Assembly (NCBI GenBank): GCA_025927665.1
Contig: JAICKZ010000133.1
Coordinates: 1-8,589, forward strand
DNA length: 8,589 bases
Origin: Steroidobacteraceae bacterium
GTDB lineage: Bacteria; Pseudomonadota; Gammaproteobacteria; Steroidobacterales; Steroidobacteraceae
Reading direction: 5' to 3'
This document shows positions 1 to 6,388 of the stretch, piece after piece (the stretch's first letter is position 1; every line of letters begins with the position of its first letter). The position numbers and the translations under genes were made by a program. The notes under the pieces were generated by a model that was given only the letters and a program-made list of their open reading frames with translations, did not search any database and was not told the origin of the DNA.

Positions 1-511
1 CGACTTTCAACTCCACGGTAGCTTGTATATATCGCTGTGCAAAATCTTCAGCAATCTTGCTGGCAAATTCGGGACTGGTACTGGAATACTGAATATAAAT
101 TACGTTGCCATTATGCGATGTACGCACTTTAAGATGATCCAACAGATTATCTGCAATCCAATCGCGTATCGACCCTTTACCATCAGTTGCCGTCATAAAT
201 CTATGTTTGAAAAATGGATATTCGGTGAGATTTTCCTTATCCACCACTTTGAGTGCCACATTGTGACTGGAGATAACATCCATCTGTGTTGCCAAATATG
301 TCGGTTGCAATTGCGCCAACGCCCCTCCTCCCCCGGTATTAGTTGCCAGAGGATCCGTGTTACTGATATCCACTACAATCGCGGATTCGGCAGCGTATTT
401 TTTTGGCAATATCGCCGTGGCCAATAACGCCAACATCAAGACTGATACACAGATCCAAAAAAATTGAAGACGTCGTGCCCACAGAATTCTAATAAGCTGA
501 GTCAAGCTCAT
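1..511 (-). CDS. epsF: EpsF-type chain-length determinant (Wzz/GumC family), 3' part missing
   Basis: Inner-membrane polysaccharide co-polymerase that would set chain length and couple polymerisation to export of the exopolysaccharide. I translated this reading frame by hand. It opens with MSLTQLIRILWARR, a membrane segment at about residues 17-35, then LPKKYAAESAIVVDIS, a Gly-rich loop and PTYLATQMDVISSHNVALKV near residues 73-92. This Wzz N-terminal pattern (first membrane helix, then a beta/alpha periplasmic domain) closely fits the EpsF subgroup. 170 codons are visible; the family is usually 400-500 residues or more, so the periplasmic coiled coil and second membrane helix lie beyond position 1. 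The ATG at 511-509 is preceded on the minus strand by AGGG (522-519) at a 7-nt spacing. It follows epsE by 40 bp and is probably on the same transcript. No Walker A motif is visible, so a separate kinase gene may follow. Confidence 0.9.
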   Translation of the reverse strand, partial: MSLTQLIRILWARRLQFFWICVSVLMLALLATAILPKKYAAESAIVVDISNTDPLATNTGGGGALAQLQPTYLATQMDVISSHNVALKVVDKENLTEYPFFKHRFMTATDGKGSIRDWIADNLLDHLKVRTSHNGNVIYIQYSSTSPEFASKIAEDFAQRYIQATVELKV

Positions 512-551
512 ATAAATACCCTATTCACAAAACATAGTCGCGATGGAATAT

Positions 552-1352
552 TCAAAACAGACTCTCCTTAACCAGCAACACATCATCGGGTTGCAAATAT
601 TCAGAGCTCTTCAAATGCACCTCATGTTCCTTGCCCTTGCTATCGTGACGCTTCACAACTGAACGTCGCTCGGTACCTCTACTGGTGAGGCCACCTCCCG
701 TTGAAATTGCCTGCGATACGGTCATGTTATTGGTCAACTTATAGGCACCTGGATGCTGAACTTGGCCGTATATATAGAATTGTGGCGCTTTGGGAACGGA
801 TAAAGTGTCGCCATCGTGCACATTGACATTCATCGACATATCGCCATCAAATAATTTTCGCAAATCAATTTGTTTCGTCGTGCCATCTTTATGCACCAAT
901 GTCGCTTGATCGGAAGCGGAATCGTTAAGTATTCCACCGGCCTGCGTAAGTACATCCAACACCCGTTGTGATCCCATTAATGAATATTGACCGGGTTTGG
1001 ATACTTGACCGACTACGCCGACTTTCTGACTTTGATATTCATTGATAACAATGGAAACCTGCGGCTGCTTTATAAAGGCGCCTTCAGTCAGACGATGCGC
1101 GATCAATTGTTCTGCTTCATGCGTTGACAATCCACCCACTGCCACTACACCGATCAATGGATAACTGATATTTCCAGATTGAGTAATGCGAGTATCGAGT
1201 GTCAATTCAGGATGATCGAATACACTGATGTGCAACAAATCGCTCGGACCAAGCTGATAGTCATCTGCTTCTGCAACAGCAGCGAACAACAACAGCAAGG
1301 TCAGAATCAAATTCTTTGTAACAAAATATTTTTGGCTAATTTCAAAATGCAT
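552..1352 (-). CDS. epsE: EpsE polysaccharide export protein (Wza/poly_export family)
   Basis: Periplasmic/outer-membrane export protein that would form the exit channel for the exopolysaccharide, working with EpsF. The 266-residue product has an N-terminal signal peptide (hydrophobic residues about 15-27, likely cleavage after AEA at 29). The poly_export domain starts at DYQLGPSDLLHISVFDHPEL (31-50). Two SLBB-like repeats follow: about 108-185 (VGVVGQVSKPGQYSL) and about 193-263 (FYIYGQVQHPGAYKL, GGGLTSRGTERR, LQPDDVLLVKESLF). The C-terminal wording is diagnostic of the EpsE subgroup. No lipobox cysteine follows the signal peptide, unlike E. coli Wza, so it is predicted not to be lipidated; it also lacks Wza's long C-terminal helix region. 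The ATG at 1352-1350 has AGGA five bases upstream and overlaps the end of epsB by 11 nt, implying translational coupling. Confidence 0.95.
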   Translation of the reverse strand: MHFEISQKYFVTKNLILTLLLLFAAVAEADDYQLGPSDLLHISVFDHPELTLDTRITQSGNISYPLIGVVAVGGLSTHEAEQLIAHRLTEGAFIKQPQVSIVINEYQSQKVGVVGQVSKPGQYSLMGSQRVLDVLTQAGGILNDSASDQATLVHKDGTTKQIDLRKLFDGDMSMNVNVHDGDTLSVPKAPQFYIYGQVQHPGAYKLTNNMTVSQAISTGGGLTSRGTERRSVVKRHDSKGKEHEVHLKSSEYLQPDDVLLVKESLF

Positions 1353-2916
1353 GAGAATCCTTTAAAACCACCAGCAACGTACGCATGATAATTCTTAGAT
1401 CAAACAACAACGACCAATTAGCAAGATATTGCAAATCAAATTCAATACGCTTGGTCATAGTATGCAAATCGTCGCCACCGCGATAACCGTTAACCTGCGC
1501 CCAACCGGTGATACCGGGTTTCACCTTGTGTCTGATCATGTAACTTGGAATCTGAATGCGGTAACGCTCATTCACTGCCACTGCATGAGGTCGTGGTCCA
1601 ACAATGCTCATAGAGCCTTCGAGCACATTGAGAAATTGTGGCAACTCATCCAACGATGTGCGACGAATAAATGCACCCACTGCGGTGACGCGGCTGTCAT
1701 TGCGTACGACTTGTTGATATTGCTTTTCGCCATCTTCGGTCACTGACATGGAACGAAATTTATAAACCATGATTTCACGACCATCAAGTCCGTAACGACG
1801 CTGCTTAAATATGACCGGACCTGGTGAACTCAATTTCACGGCAATGGCAACTGCAAGCATAATCGGTGCGATCATCAATAAAATCGCAATGGTGATGGTA
1901 AGATCACTAAACCGTTTCGCCAAACCACGCACACCGAAGAAAGGCGATTCACACACCGCGATTAAAGGCACACCGTGAACCACCTCTACTCGTGCACCGA
2001 TAAGATTCATCGCGAACAAATCGGGCACAAAGTATATCGACGCCACCGTATCGTGAAGCTCGGCAAGAAGCTTCATTAATTGTGGACTACGTGACATCGG
2101 CAAGGTGATATAGACCAAATTAATATTGTGAGTTCTGACAAACGCAGCAACCTGTTGCAACGTACCTAGTGTTTTATCCGATTCTTCAAATTCAGAATTC
2201 TGTTGCTTGACGAGTTCTTGTCGCACCAGATATGGATTTCGAATCGCTAAATTTGCTCGATTGGGTTCCAATTCAAATGACTCGCCATCAATGACTTCGC
2301 CCAAGCGCGCATCATCCGAGTGGCCATTTAAGGAATGGTCATTTGAATTACCGTCGAAAAAGCCCACGCAGCGAACCCCAAGTAACGGTCGCTCAGCGAG
2401 CATTTGATGCAGTTGCATTCCTTGTTCGGTGCGCCCAACGATAACGGCATTGCGTACACTCATATATCGCGGACCCAATTGCAGCAACAATTTCCAACTA
2501 CCGATATACATTGTCCATAAGATAAAAGGATTGATGATGACCCAGGCAAGCAATGGTCGATCGGCGACGGTAACGCCGGTACGAGACAAATGTAGCAATC
2601 CAAGTATGCAAATACTTAATGCAATCCATCGCACTAATATGTAACGCAATGCCGCCATTGCGGTCCAAAACGAACTGCGATACTCAATTTTGTCCATCTC
2701 AATGAATTCACCCACGCCTGCAAATCCCAGAACCGCGACCAGAAAGTAAGAACCAATCAGCGGTTGTCGCCATACCTGCAAACATAGCAACAACGTAATG
2801 ACACTGATAACGGGGAACATTAATGCTTTAAGCGTAAATACAAATGCCGTGTTGCAGCCAGCGACATCGCTGGCATCTACGGACATTGATATTTGTGATT
2901 GACTATTTCTAATCAC
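1342..2916 (-). CDS. epsB: EpsB undecaprenyl-phosphate sugar phosphotransferase (WcaJ/PHPT type)
   Basis: Initiating enzyme of exopolysaccharide synthesis: it would transfer a sugar-1-phosphate (glucose in characterised relatives) from a UDP-sugar to undecaprenyl phosphate at the inner membrane. The 524-residue protein has an N-terminal membrane bundle (segments near 31-48, 54-68, 92-110, 122-140) and a Rossmann-like domain beginning RNAVIVGRTEQG (155-166). A further membrane hairpin (about 338-360) leads into the bacterial sugar transferase domain, with SPGP (364-367), YKFRSM (385-390), DELPQ (423-427), SMSIVGPRP (435-443) and KPGITGWAQVNG (466-477). All catalytic-core motifs look intact. 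The start is GTG at 2916-2914, 13 bp after the upstream stop and with AAGG about 10 nt before it; an internal ATG at codon 11 has no ribosome binding site. Residues about 190-249 form a polar insertion longer than usual. Glucose as the substrate is inferred from the family. Confidence 0.94.
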   Translation of the reverse strand: MIRNSQSQISMSVDASDVAGCNTAFVFTLKALMFPVISVITLLLCLQVWRQPLIGSYFLVAVLGFAGVGEFIEMDKIEYRSSFWTAMAALRYILVRWIALSICILGLLHLSRTGVTVADRPLLAWVIINPFILWTMYIGSWKLLLQLGPRYMSVRNAVIVGRTEQGMQLHQMLAERPLLGVRCVGFFDGNSNDHSLNGHSDDARLGEVIDGESFELEPNRANLAIRNPYLVRQELVKQQNSEFEESDKTLGTLQQVAAFVRTHNINLVYITLPMSRSPQLMKLLAELHDTVASIYFVPDLFAMNLIGARVEVVHGVPLIAVCESPFFGVRGLAKRFSDLTITIAILLMIAPIMLAVAIAVKLSSPGPVIFKQRRYGLDGREIMVYKFRSMSVTEDGEKQYQQVVRNDSRVTAVGAFIRRTSLDELPQFLNVLEGSMSIVGPRPHAVAVNERYRIQIPSYMIRHKVKPGITGWAQVNGYRGGDDLHTMTKRIEFDLQYLANWSLLFDLRIIMRTLLVVLKDSHAF

Positions 2917-2929
2917 GGTGAGTAAGCCT

Positions 2930-3385
2930 TCAAGACTGCAACGTCAGTTCGAGCTTGGCAGTTTTCACCGCAGGAGCATCGATTTCATAACTTACCGAGG
3001 CGAGTGAGCGATGCGGCAATGTCTTTTGCTTACGACGCAACTGCAACACTATCAACCCAATTAAAGCCAAAAACATCAATAGTGGATCAGTCAACAGCGG
3101 AGCACTGTTAGCGGTATTACGATCAACCGCAAGTACCGTGGAATCAGCAGGAGAAAAAGATGTCGCTTCGATGCGTTTATCTGTCGCCACTTCACTCGTG
3201 ACGTTACTACGATGATTTTTAATATGAACCGCGTTCAATAATCGCTGCGACCTTGTTGAAACATCAAGACCTCTATCAGCAGCGATAGCGTGCGAAGTTG
3301 CAGAGTTTACCTCTGTTAAATTCGCCCACGTATTTGCGGACAGCGCCATCAATGCCGCGATACCAATTATCTTTGAACACTTCAT
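2930..3385 (-). CDS. Exported single-pass membrane protein of unknown function, first gene of the eps operon
   Basis: I do not recognise a family. The 151-residue product has a clear signal peptide (MKCSKIIGIAALMALSANTWA, likely cleaved after Ala21) and a polar, Ser/Thr/Ala-rich segment of about 75 residues without cysteines. A hydrophobic helix at about 101-116 (PLLMFLALIGLIVLQL) is followed at once by RRKQK (117-121) and a roughly 30-residue tail. The topology should be periplasmic middle, one membrane anchor and cytoplasmic tail. The helix-plus-basic-cluster layout resembles PEP-CTERM/exosortase sorting signals, but there is no Pro-Glu-Pro and the tail is too long for a standard signal. 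The start at 3385 is chosen because GGAGG (3397-3393) lies 7 nt upstream; a longer frame reaching 3421 would place that site inside the gene and spoil the signal peptide. The stop lies 13 bp before epsB, so co-transcription with epsB, epsE and epsF is likely. Confidence 0.75.
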   Translation of the reverse strand: MKCSKIIGIAALMALSANTWANLTEVNSATSHAIAADRGLDVSTRSQRLLNAVHIKNHRSNVTSEVATDKRIEATSFSPADSTVLAVDRNTANSAPLLTDPLLMFLALIGLIVLQLRRKQKTLPHRSLASVSYEIDAPAVKTAKLELTLQS

Positions 3386-3392
3386 ATCGTCA

Positions 3393-3397
3393 CCTCC
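3393..3397 (-). promoter_or_regulatory. Ribosome binding site GGAGG fixing the start of the 151-residue protein
   Basis: On the minus strand GGAGG lies 7 nt before the ATG at 3385. It is the strongest Shine-Dalgarno match I found in the window, and it decides against the longer in-frame start at 3421. Confidence 0.8.
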
Positions 3398-3415
3398 GAG
3401 CAATTTCAATCTAAA

Positions 3416-3431
3416 TGACACTTGTCACAAG
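3416..3431. promoter_or_regulatory. Overlapping dyads upstream of the eps operon, CRP/Clp-like half-site
   Basis: TGACActTGTCA (3416-3427) and CTTGTcACAAG (3421-3431) overlap. Read on the minus strand this gives TGTGA-N6-TCATT, a perfect left half and 3/5 right half of the CRP/Clp consensus TGTGA-N6-TCACA. It sits 31-46 bp before the first eps-operon start. A regulator site is plausible, but the regulator is unknown. Confidence 0.35.
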
Positions 3432-3613
3432 CAATACAACGTTGGGGGCAACTATATTTATATTTCACCTATCCGGTCGGTATAATTTTCCTGCCAATCA
3501 ACAGGCTCAATGCACTTTAATACCATCGGTACTTTAAATTTCGACCATGGCATTAGCGCTTTCCGACATTGACCGTCGAGTGAAAGCTATTAGTTGATCA
3601 CCGCATTCACTCA

Positions 3614-3641
3614 TTAGGTGCGCGCTGAATTATAGCTGCGC
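3614..3641 (+). promoter_or_regulatory. TTAGRTRCGC element overlapping a bulged stem-loop
   Basis: TTAGGTGCGC at 3614-3623 matches the decamer found twice more upstream of the diguanylate cyclase gene. It overlaps the inverted repeat GCGCGCT (3620-3626) / AGCTGCGC (3634-3641), a 7-bp stem with one bulged base and a 7-nt loop. No U-run follows, so it does not look like a terminator. A truncated copy, TTAGTGC, lies at 3646-3652. Confidence 0.35.
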
Positions 3642-3669
3642 TTCGTTAGTGCTGTTATGAGCTGCAATC

Positions 3670-3690
3670 CATAGGACATGTCAGTCTATG
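3670..3690. repeat. Inverted repeat with one-base bulge
   Basis: CATAGGAC (3670-3677) pairs with GTCTATG (3684-3690) leaving one bulged base and a 6-nt loop; GACATGTC at 3675-3682 is itself a perfect palindrome. No T-run follows, so an operator is likelier than a terminator. Confidence 0.3.
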
Positions 3691-3749
3691 CTTACAATTA
3701 CATGCGAAACATTTTATGGAGCTGATAATAAGAACAATTGAATTATTTG

Positions 3750-3766
3750 CAGAACTGTGCGTTCTG
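3750..3766. repeat. Dyad CAGAAC-N5-GTTCTG
   Basis: Perfect 6-bp arms with a 5-nt spacer (tgtgc), 111 bp upstream of the ATG of the 132-residue gene. Size and spacing fit a dimeric repressor or activator site. It is the first of three dyads between 3750 and 3836. Confidence 0.35.
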
Positions 3767-3821
3767 GTCAGTGAATTCTCACAGGCAATACCGCGACGAA
3801 CCTGTTAACAGAAAATTACAA

Positions 3822-3836
3822 CTGGATAATATCCAG
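3822..3836. promoter_or_regulatory. Perfect dyad CTGGATA-A-TATCCAG upstream of the 132-residue gene
   Basis: Seven-bp arms around a single central base, ending 40 bp before the ATG at 3877. It contains GATAAT (3825-3830), a 5/6 match to a -10 box. The closest -35-like sequence (TTAACA, 3805-3810) is only 14 bp away, so the promoter assignment is weak. A regulator bound here would cover that -10. Confidence 0.4.
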
Positions 3837-3864
3837 CACATTGTTGTTAAGACTTTGTTACATC

Positions 3865-3869
3865 AGGGA
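3865..3869 (+). promoter_or_regulatory. Ribosome binding site AGGGA deciding the start at 3877
   Basis: AGGGA ends 7 nt before the ATG at 3877. The alternative TTG start at 3841 has no such site. Confidence 0.6.
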
Positions 3870-3876
3870 TACAGTT

Positions 3877-4275
3877 ATGCAAACATCAAAAAATCGAGAA
3901 GGGCTGCTACAGTTGATTCGTAACGGACAACTTGAATCACGACAGTCGTTATTTTTTCCACGCAGTAAGTGGCAACAAACTTTAAAAACAATCAGCAACC
4001 ATATGGTTGCCACATTGGTTACATTGCCAGTGATCAACTTCACGGATGTACATGCAGCGCTCAATCAAGCAGAATTCGGCGTCACAACTTCAACTCACTG
4101 GTTGAAAAAACCGCGAACTTCAATAATTTCGATAGCAAAAGGGAATACCCATCTCGAAACACCCATTGAAGTACCACCTAGCGTTCCGCCTACGCCACCA
4201 CCGATACCTACTAAGGCTCGAGAAGCACTGTTACCAAGTAGTCTCGCTCCATTGTTAGAGGAATTCAGCGCTTGA
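3877..4275 (+). CDS. Unrecognised 132-residue protein with proline-rich C-terminal part
   Basis: No family recognised. The ATG at 3877 is chosen over the longer TTG start at 3841 because AGGGA (3865-3869) lies 7 nt upstream. Residues 1-42 are polar and basic (RNGQLESRQSLFFPRSKWQQTLK). Residues 43-60 (MVATLVTLPVINFTDVHA) are moderately hydrophobic and end in an Ala-X-Ala-like site, so a signal peptide with a very long N-region, or a weak membrane segment, is possible. Residues 96-112 are proline-rich (PIEVPPSVPPTPPPIPT), typical of an extended linker or an envelope-spanning or binding peptide. Its stop is 1 nt from the first ATG of the AsmA-family frame, which suggests coupling. The gene carries a 16-bp perfect palindrome (3995-4010). 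A real gene is likely from the binding site, position and length of frame, but a spurious frame cannot be excluded. Confidence 0.55.
   Translation: MQTSKNREGLLQLIRNGQLESRQSLFFPRSKWQQTLKTISNHMVATLVTLPVINFTDVHAALNQAEFGVTTSTHWLKKPRTSIISIAKGNTHLETPIEVPPSVPPTPPPIPTKAREALLPSSLAPLLEEFSA
3969..4013 (+). repeat. Mutually exclusive inverted repeats inside the 132-residue gene
   Basis: GTGGCAAC (3969-3976) is perfectly complementary to GTTGCCAC (4006-4013). The latter also overlaps the 16-bp perfect palindrome GCAACCATATGGTTGC (3995-4010). The right arm can therefore pair either with the distant arm (8 bp) or with the adjacent GCAACC (6 bp less loop bases). Confidence 0.45.
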
Positions 4276-4276
4276 C

Positions 4277-6325
4277 ATGCAGTCACAAAGGGGCAGCTAC
4301 AAACAGTCCAATTTAACCAATCTATCACCGACCATGGAATCAAGAAAAAAAAATTGGATCATCGTTACTACCTGCGTGTTAGTAGCGATTGCCGCCATTG
4401 TCCTATTTGCTCATTATTTTAACTGGAATCATTTACGCAAGCCGATTGAACGTCGCGTCTCAGCGGCGACGGGAAGAACCTTTTCCATCAATGGAGACAT
4501 TGATGTCCGTTTTCATTGGCATCCGGTTGTCACCGTTGATGGCGTGTCGTTAAGCAATGCGCCATGGGGAACGACACCTGTTATGGCGCAAATAGGCCAC
4601 GCGCAAATCACGCTTGACTTACTTAGTTTATTTCACAAAGAAATAATAATTCCAACCGTGGAAATAAATCATGTAAAGCTTGTTCTGGAAAAAAAATCCC
4701 CCGACGTCGCTAACTGGATATTCGATACACACTCAAAAAACAACACGGGCTCCAACAAATCGGTGGCCGTCCATCAATTAATTATCAACGACGCTTCCGC
4801 TCGTTATTTAAGCGATGTGGAGCATGCGGATTTGACAGTCACCGCCTCAACCATTGATAGTGACCTCACGCAATCATCGACATCACGTATGATAGAAGTT
4901 AAAGCGCGTGGCACCTATCGAGATTTGCCGTTGTCCTTGCAAGGAAAGATTGGCGTCATTGACAGTATGGCGGATTTGCAAAAGCCTTATCCTCTCAGTA
5001 TCGAAGGCTCGATCGGAGCAACCTATGTGAACGCATCAGGTACGGTCGCGAAGCTTGCACAGTTGCAAGGATTGGATCTCCAATTGGCTTTGGCGGGCGC
5101 AAGCCTGGCTGATTTATTTCCTATACTGGGCGTGCCATTGCCACCCTCGCCTGCGTACTCTGTCGGCGGTCGGCTATCACAACGAGATAACGTATGGAAT
5201 TTTCAGAATTTCAGCGGCCGACTTGGTAACAGTGATTTACATGGGCAATTCCTTTTAAATAGAACTTTGAAACCGCAATACATTAATGCCGATCTGCAAT
5301 CCGAAAGCCTCAACTTAAAAGATCTCTCCGGACTCATCGGTGGCCGTAGTGATTCTGGAAAACCGATTGTGAATTCAAAAACCGTGCTGCCTCATGATCC
5401 ATTCAATTTTGAAAAACTTCATGCTGCAGATGCGGAAGTCAAATTTCGTGGCAAGAAAATTCAAACCCAACGTTTGCCGCTTGAAGATATGTCAGCGGTA
5501 CTGAAGCTGAATGCCGGCGTATTGGAATTGAAACCCGTTTCGTTTGGTGTGGCGCGAGGACATATAGATGCATCCATCCATATCGATTCAAATCATGATC
5601 CGATTGAATCGGCTGCCGATATAACTATTCGACGCATTCAATTTGGTGAATTATTTCCGCAATTCAAACTTAAGACCGTAAACGCTGGCGTCATTGGCGG
5701 TCGCGTCAAGTTAGCAGGACAAGGTAACTCAATTGCCGATATGTTGGGCACCGCAAACGGACAGGCCGCTTTTCTAATGAATGGCGGAACGGTCAGTAAT
5801 TTGGTTGTCAGATTGGCAAATCTCGACGTTGCGAATTCGCTAGTGGCCCTTTTAGGCGGTGATAAAAGTATGCCGATTCGTTGCATGGTGACTGATATGA
5901 AAGCAGTCAACGGCAAGATGACAGCAGACACCATGCTGCTAGATACCGAAAAATCGCTTATCCAAGGACAAGGCTCCATTAACTTCGCGGATGAAACCCT
6001 TGATCTCAGACTGACTTCACGACCTAAAGATAAAAGTTTATTGGCACTTAAAGGACCCATTGATTTAAGCGGAACCTTTAAAAATCCGCATGCGACTCCT
6101 TCATTAAAAAACGTTGGCGGACGTGCTGCATTGGCAGCGGTACTTGGCTCGGTGCTGGGTCCACTGGCGTTTGCGCCGCTATTGGAACTCGGCGGTGCGG
6201 AGGATGCTAATTGTGCTGCGCTTATTTCCAATGTGAAGGAGCGTGTTAATATTAAGATGCCAAGGCAAAAGCCCATGAATTACAAAATCGATAATGATAT
6301 CGGCTTTACCAAACTCCGTTTCTAA
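4277..6325 (+). CDS. AsmA-family envelope protein
   Basis: AsmA-family proteins are anchored in the inner membrane, have a long periplasmic beta-rich body and are linked to outer-membrane assembly and lipid movement. Counting from 4277 (682 residues), a membrane helix lies at 27-48 (WIIVTTCVLVAIAAIVLF). The AsmA N-terminal motif follows: RVSAATGRTFSINGDIDVRFHWHPVVTVDGVSLSNAPWG, then LEINHVKL-like strands and NWIFD. The conserved C-terminal AsmA block runs from about 495 to 655, including GKMTADTMLLDTEKSLIQGQG, LTSRPKDKSLLALKGPIDLSGTF and GGAEDANCAALI. Length suits the family. The start is uncertain: ATG 4277 lies 1 nt after the upstream stop but has GAGG 15 nt away; ATG 4334 begins exactly at the family's usual N-terminus (MESRKKNW) but has no ribosome binding site. 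A runs of nine (4345-4353) and eight (4689-4696) bases lie near the 5' end. The exact substrate is unknown. Confidence 0.92.
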   Translation: MQSQRGSYKQSNLTNLSPTMESRKKNWIIVTTCVLVAIAAIVLFAHYFNWNHLRKPIERRVSAATGRTFSINGDIDVRFHWHPVVTVDGVSLSNAPWGTTPVMAQIGHAQITLDLLSLFHKEIIIPTVEINHVKLVLEKKSPDVANWIFDTHSKNNTGSNKSVAVHQLIINDASARYLSDVEHADLTVTASTIDSDLTQSSTSRMIEVKARGTYRDLPLSLQGKIGVIDSMADLQKPYPLSIEGSIGATYVNASGTVAKLAQLQGLDLQLALAGASLADLFPILGVPLPPSPAYSVGGRLSQRDNVWNFQNFSGRLGNSDLHGQFLLNRTLKPQYINADLQSESLNLKDLSGLIGGRSDSGKPIVNSKTVLPHDPFNFEKLHAADAEVKFRGKKIQTQRLPLEDMSAVLKLNAGVLELKPVSFGVARGHIDASIHIDSNHDPIESAADITIRRIQFGELFPQFKLKTVNAGVIGGRVKLAGQGNSIADMLGTANGQAAFLMNGGTVSNLVVRLANLDVANSLVALLGGDKSMPIRCMVTDMKAVNGKMTADTMLLDTEKSLIQGQGSINFADETLDLRLTSRPKDKSLLALKGPIDLSGTFKNPHATPSLKNVGGRAALAAVLGSVLGPLAFAPLLELGGAEDANCAALISNVKERVNIKMPRQKPMNYKIDNDIGFTKLRF

Positions 6326-6351
6326 GCGGAATTAAATCTTGCAATGCACAA

Positions 6352-6388
6352 TTAGATGCGCTGTAGGAATATTCTCACTTAGATACGC
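6352..6388 (+). promoter_or_regulatory. Two TTAGRTRCGC elements upstream of the diguanylate cyclase
   Basis: TTAGATGCGC (6352-6361) and TTAGATACGC (6379-6388) lie 27 bp apart in the same orientation. Each is preceded by CAC within a few bases and followed by GCT or GCGCT-like sequence. The same decamer (TTAGGTGCGC) occurs at 3614-3623. A truncated TTAGTAC follows at 6402-6408. A shared regulator site is inferred. Confidence 0.4.

Larger units (their letters stand above)
3386..3876. other. Divergent intergenic region between the eps operon and the 132-residue/asmA genes
   Basis: This 491-bp stretch holds no convincing gene; both flanking starts have good ribosome binding sites, so it must contain two divergent promoters. 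What I see from left to right: overlapping dyads TGACActTGTCA (3416-3427) and CTTGTcACAAG (3421-3431); a heptamer ACTTTAA repeated at 3514-3520 and 3531-3537; the decamer TTAGGTGCGC (3614-3623) overlapping a bulged stem (3620-3641); a hairpin CATAGGAC...GTCTATG (3670-3690, one-base bulge); and dyads at 3750-3766, 3781-3805 (5-bp arms ACAGG/CCTGT) and 3822-3836. On the minus strand TTGGCA (3497-3492) is a 5/6 match to a -35 box, but no good -10 follows. I could not assign a sigma70 or sigma54 promoter with confidence to either side. Confidence 0.6.

Noticed and set aside
23..427. Open frame on the plus strand at the left edge
   Set aside because: Antisense to the well-supported EpsF frame (1-511, minus); no family likeness and no ribosome binding site.
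3481..3486. Perfect TATAAT on the plus strand
   Set aside because: No -35-like hexamer at 16-18 bp and no extended -10 TG; the next plus-strand gene is almost 400 bp away.
3514..3537. ACTTTAA repeated 17 bp apart
   Set aside because: Short AT-rich heptamer; the spacing is suggestive of nothing specific and chance is plausible.
3716..3808. 30-codon frame starting ATG GAG CTG in the divergent gap
   Set aside because: No ribosome binding site, no similarity recognised, and it overlaps two of the dyads; too little to call a gene.
3738..3923. 61-codon frame with TTG start
   Set aside because: Overlaps the better-supported 132-residue gene in another frame and has no ribosome binding site.
5638..6276. 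212-codon open frame on the minus strand
   Set aside because: Wholly inside the AsmA-family gene, whose C-terminal motifs are clear; composition (Ser/Ala/Pro-rich) is typical of an antisense shadow.
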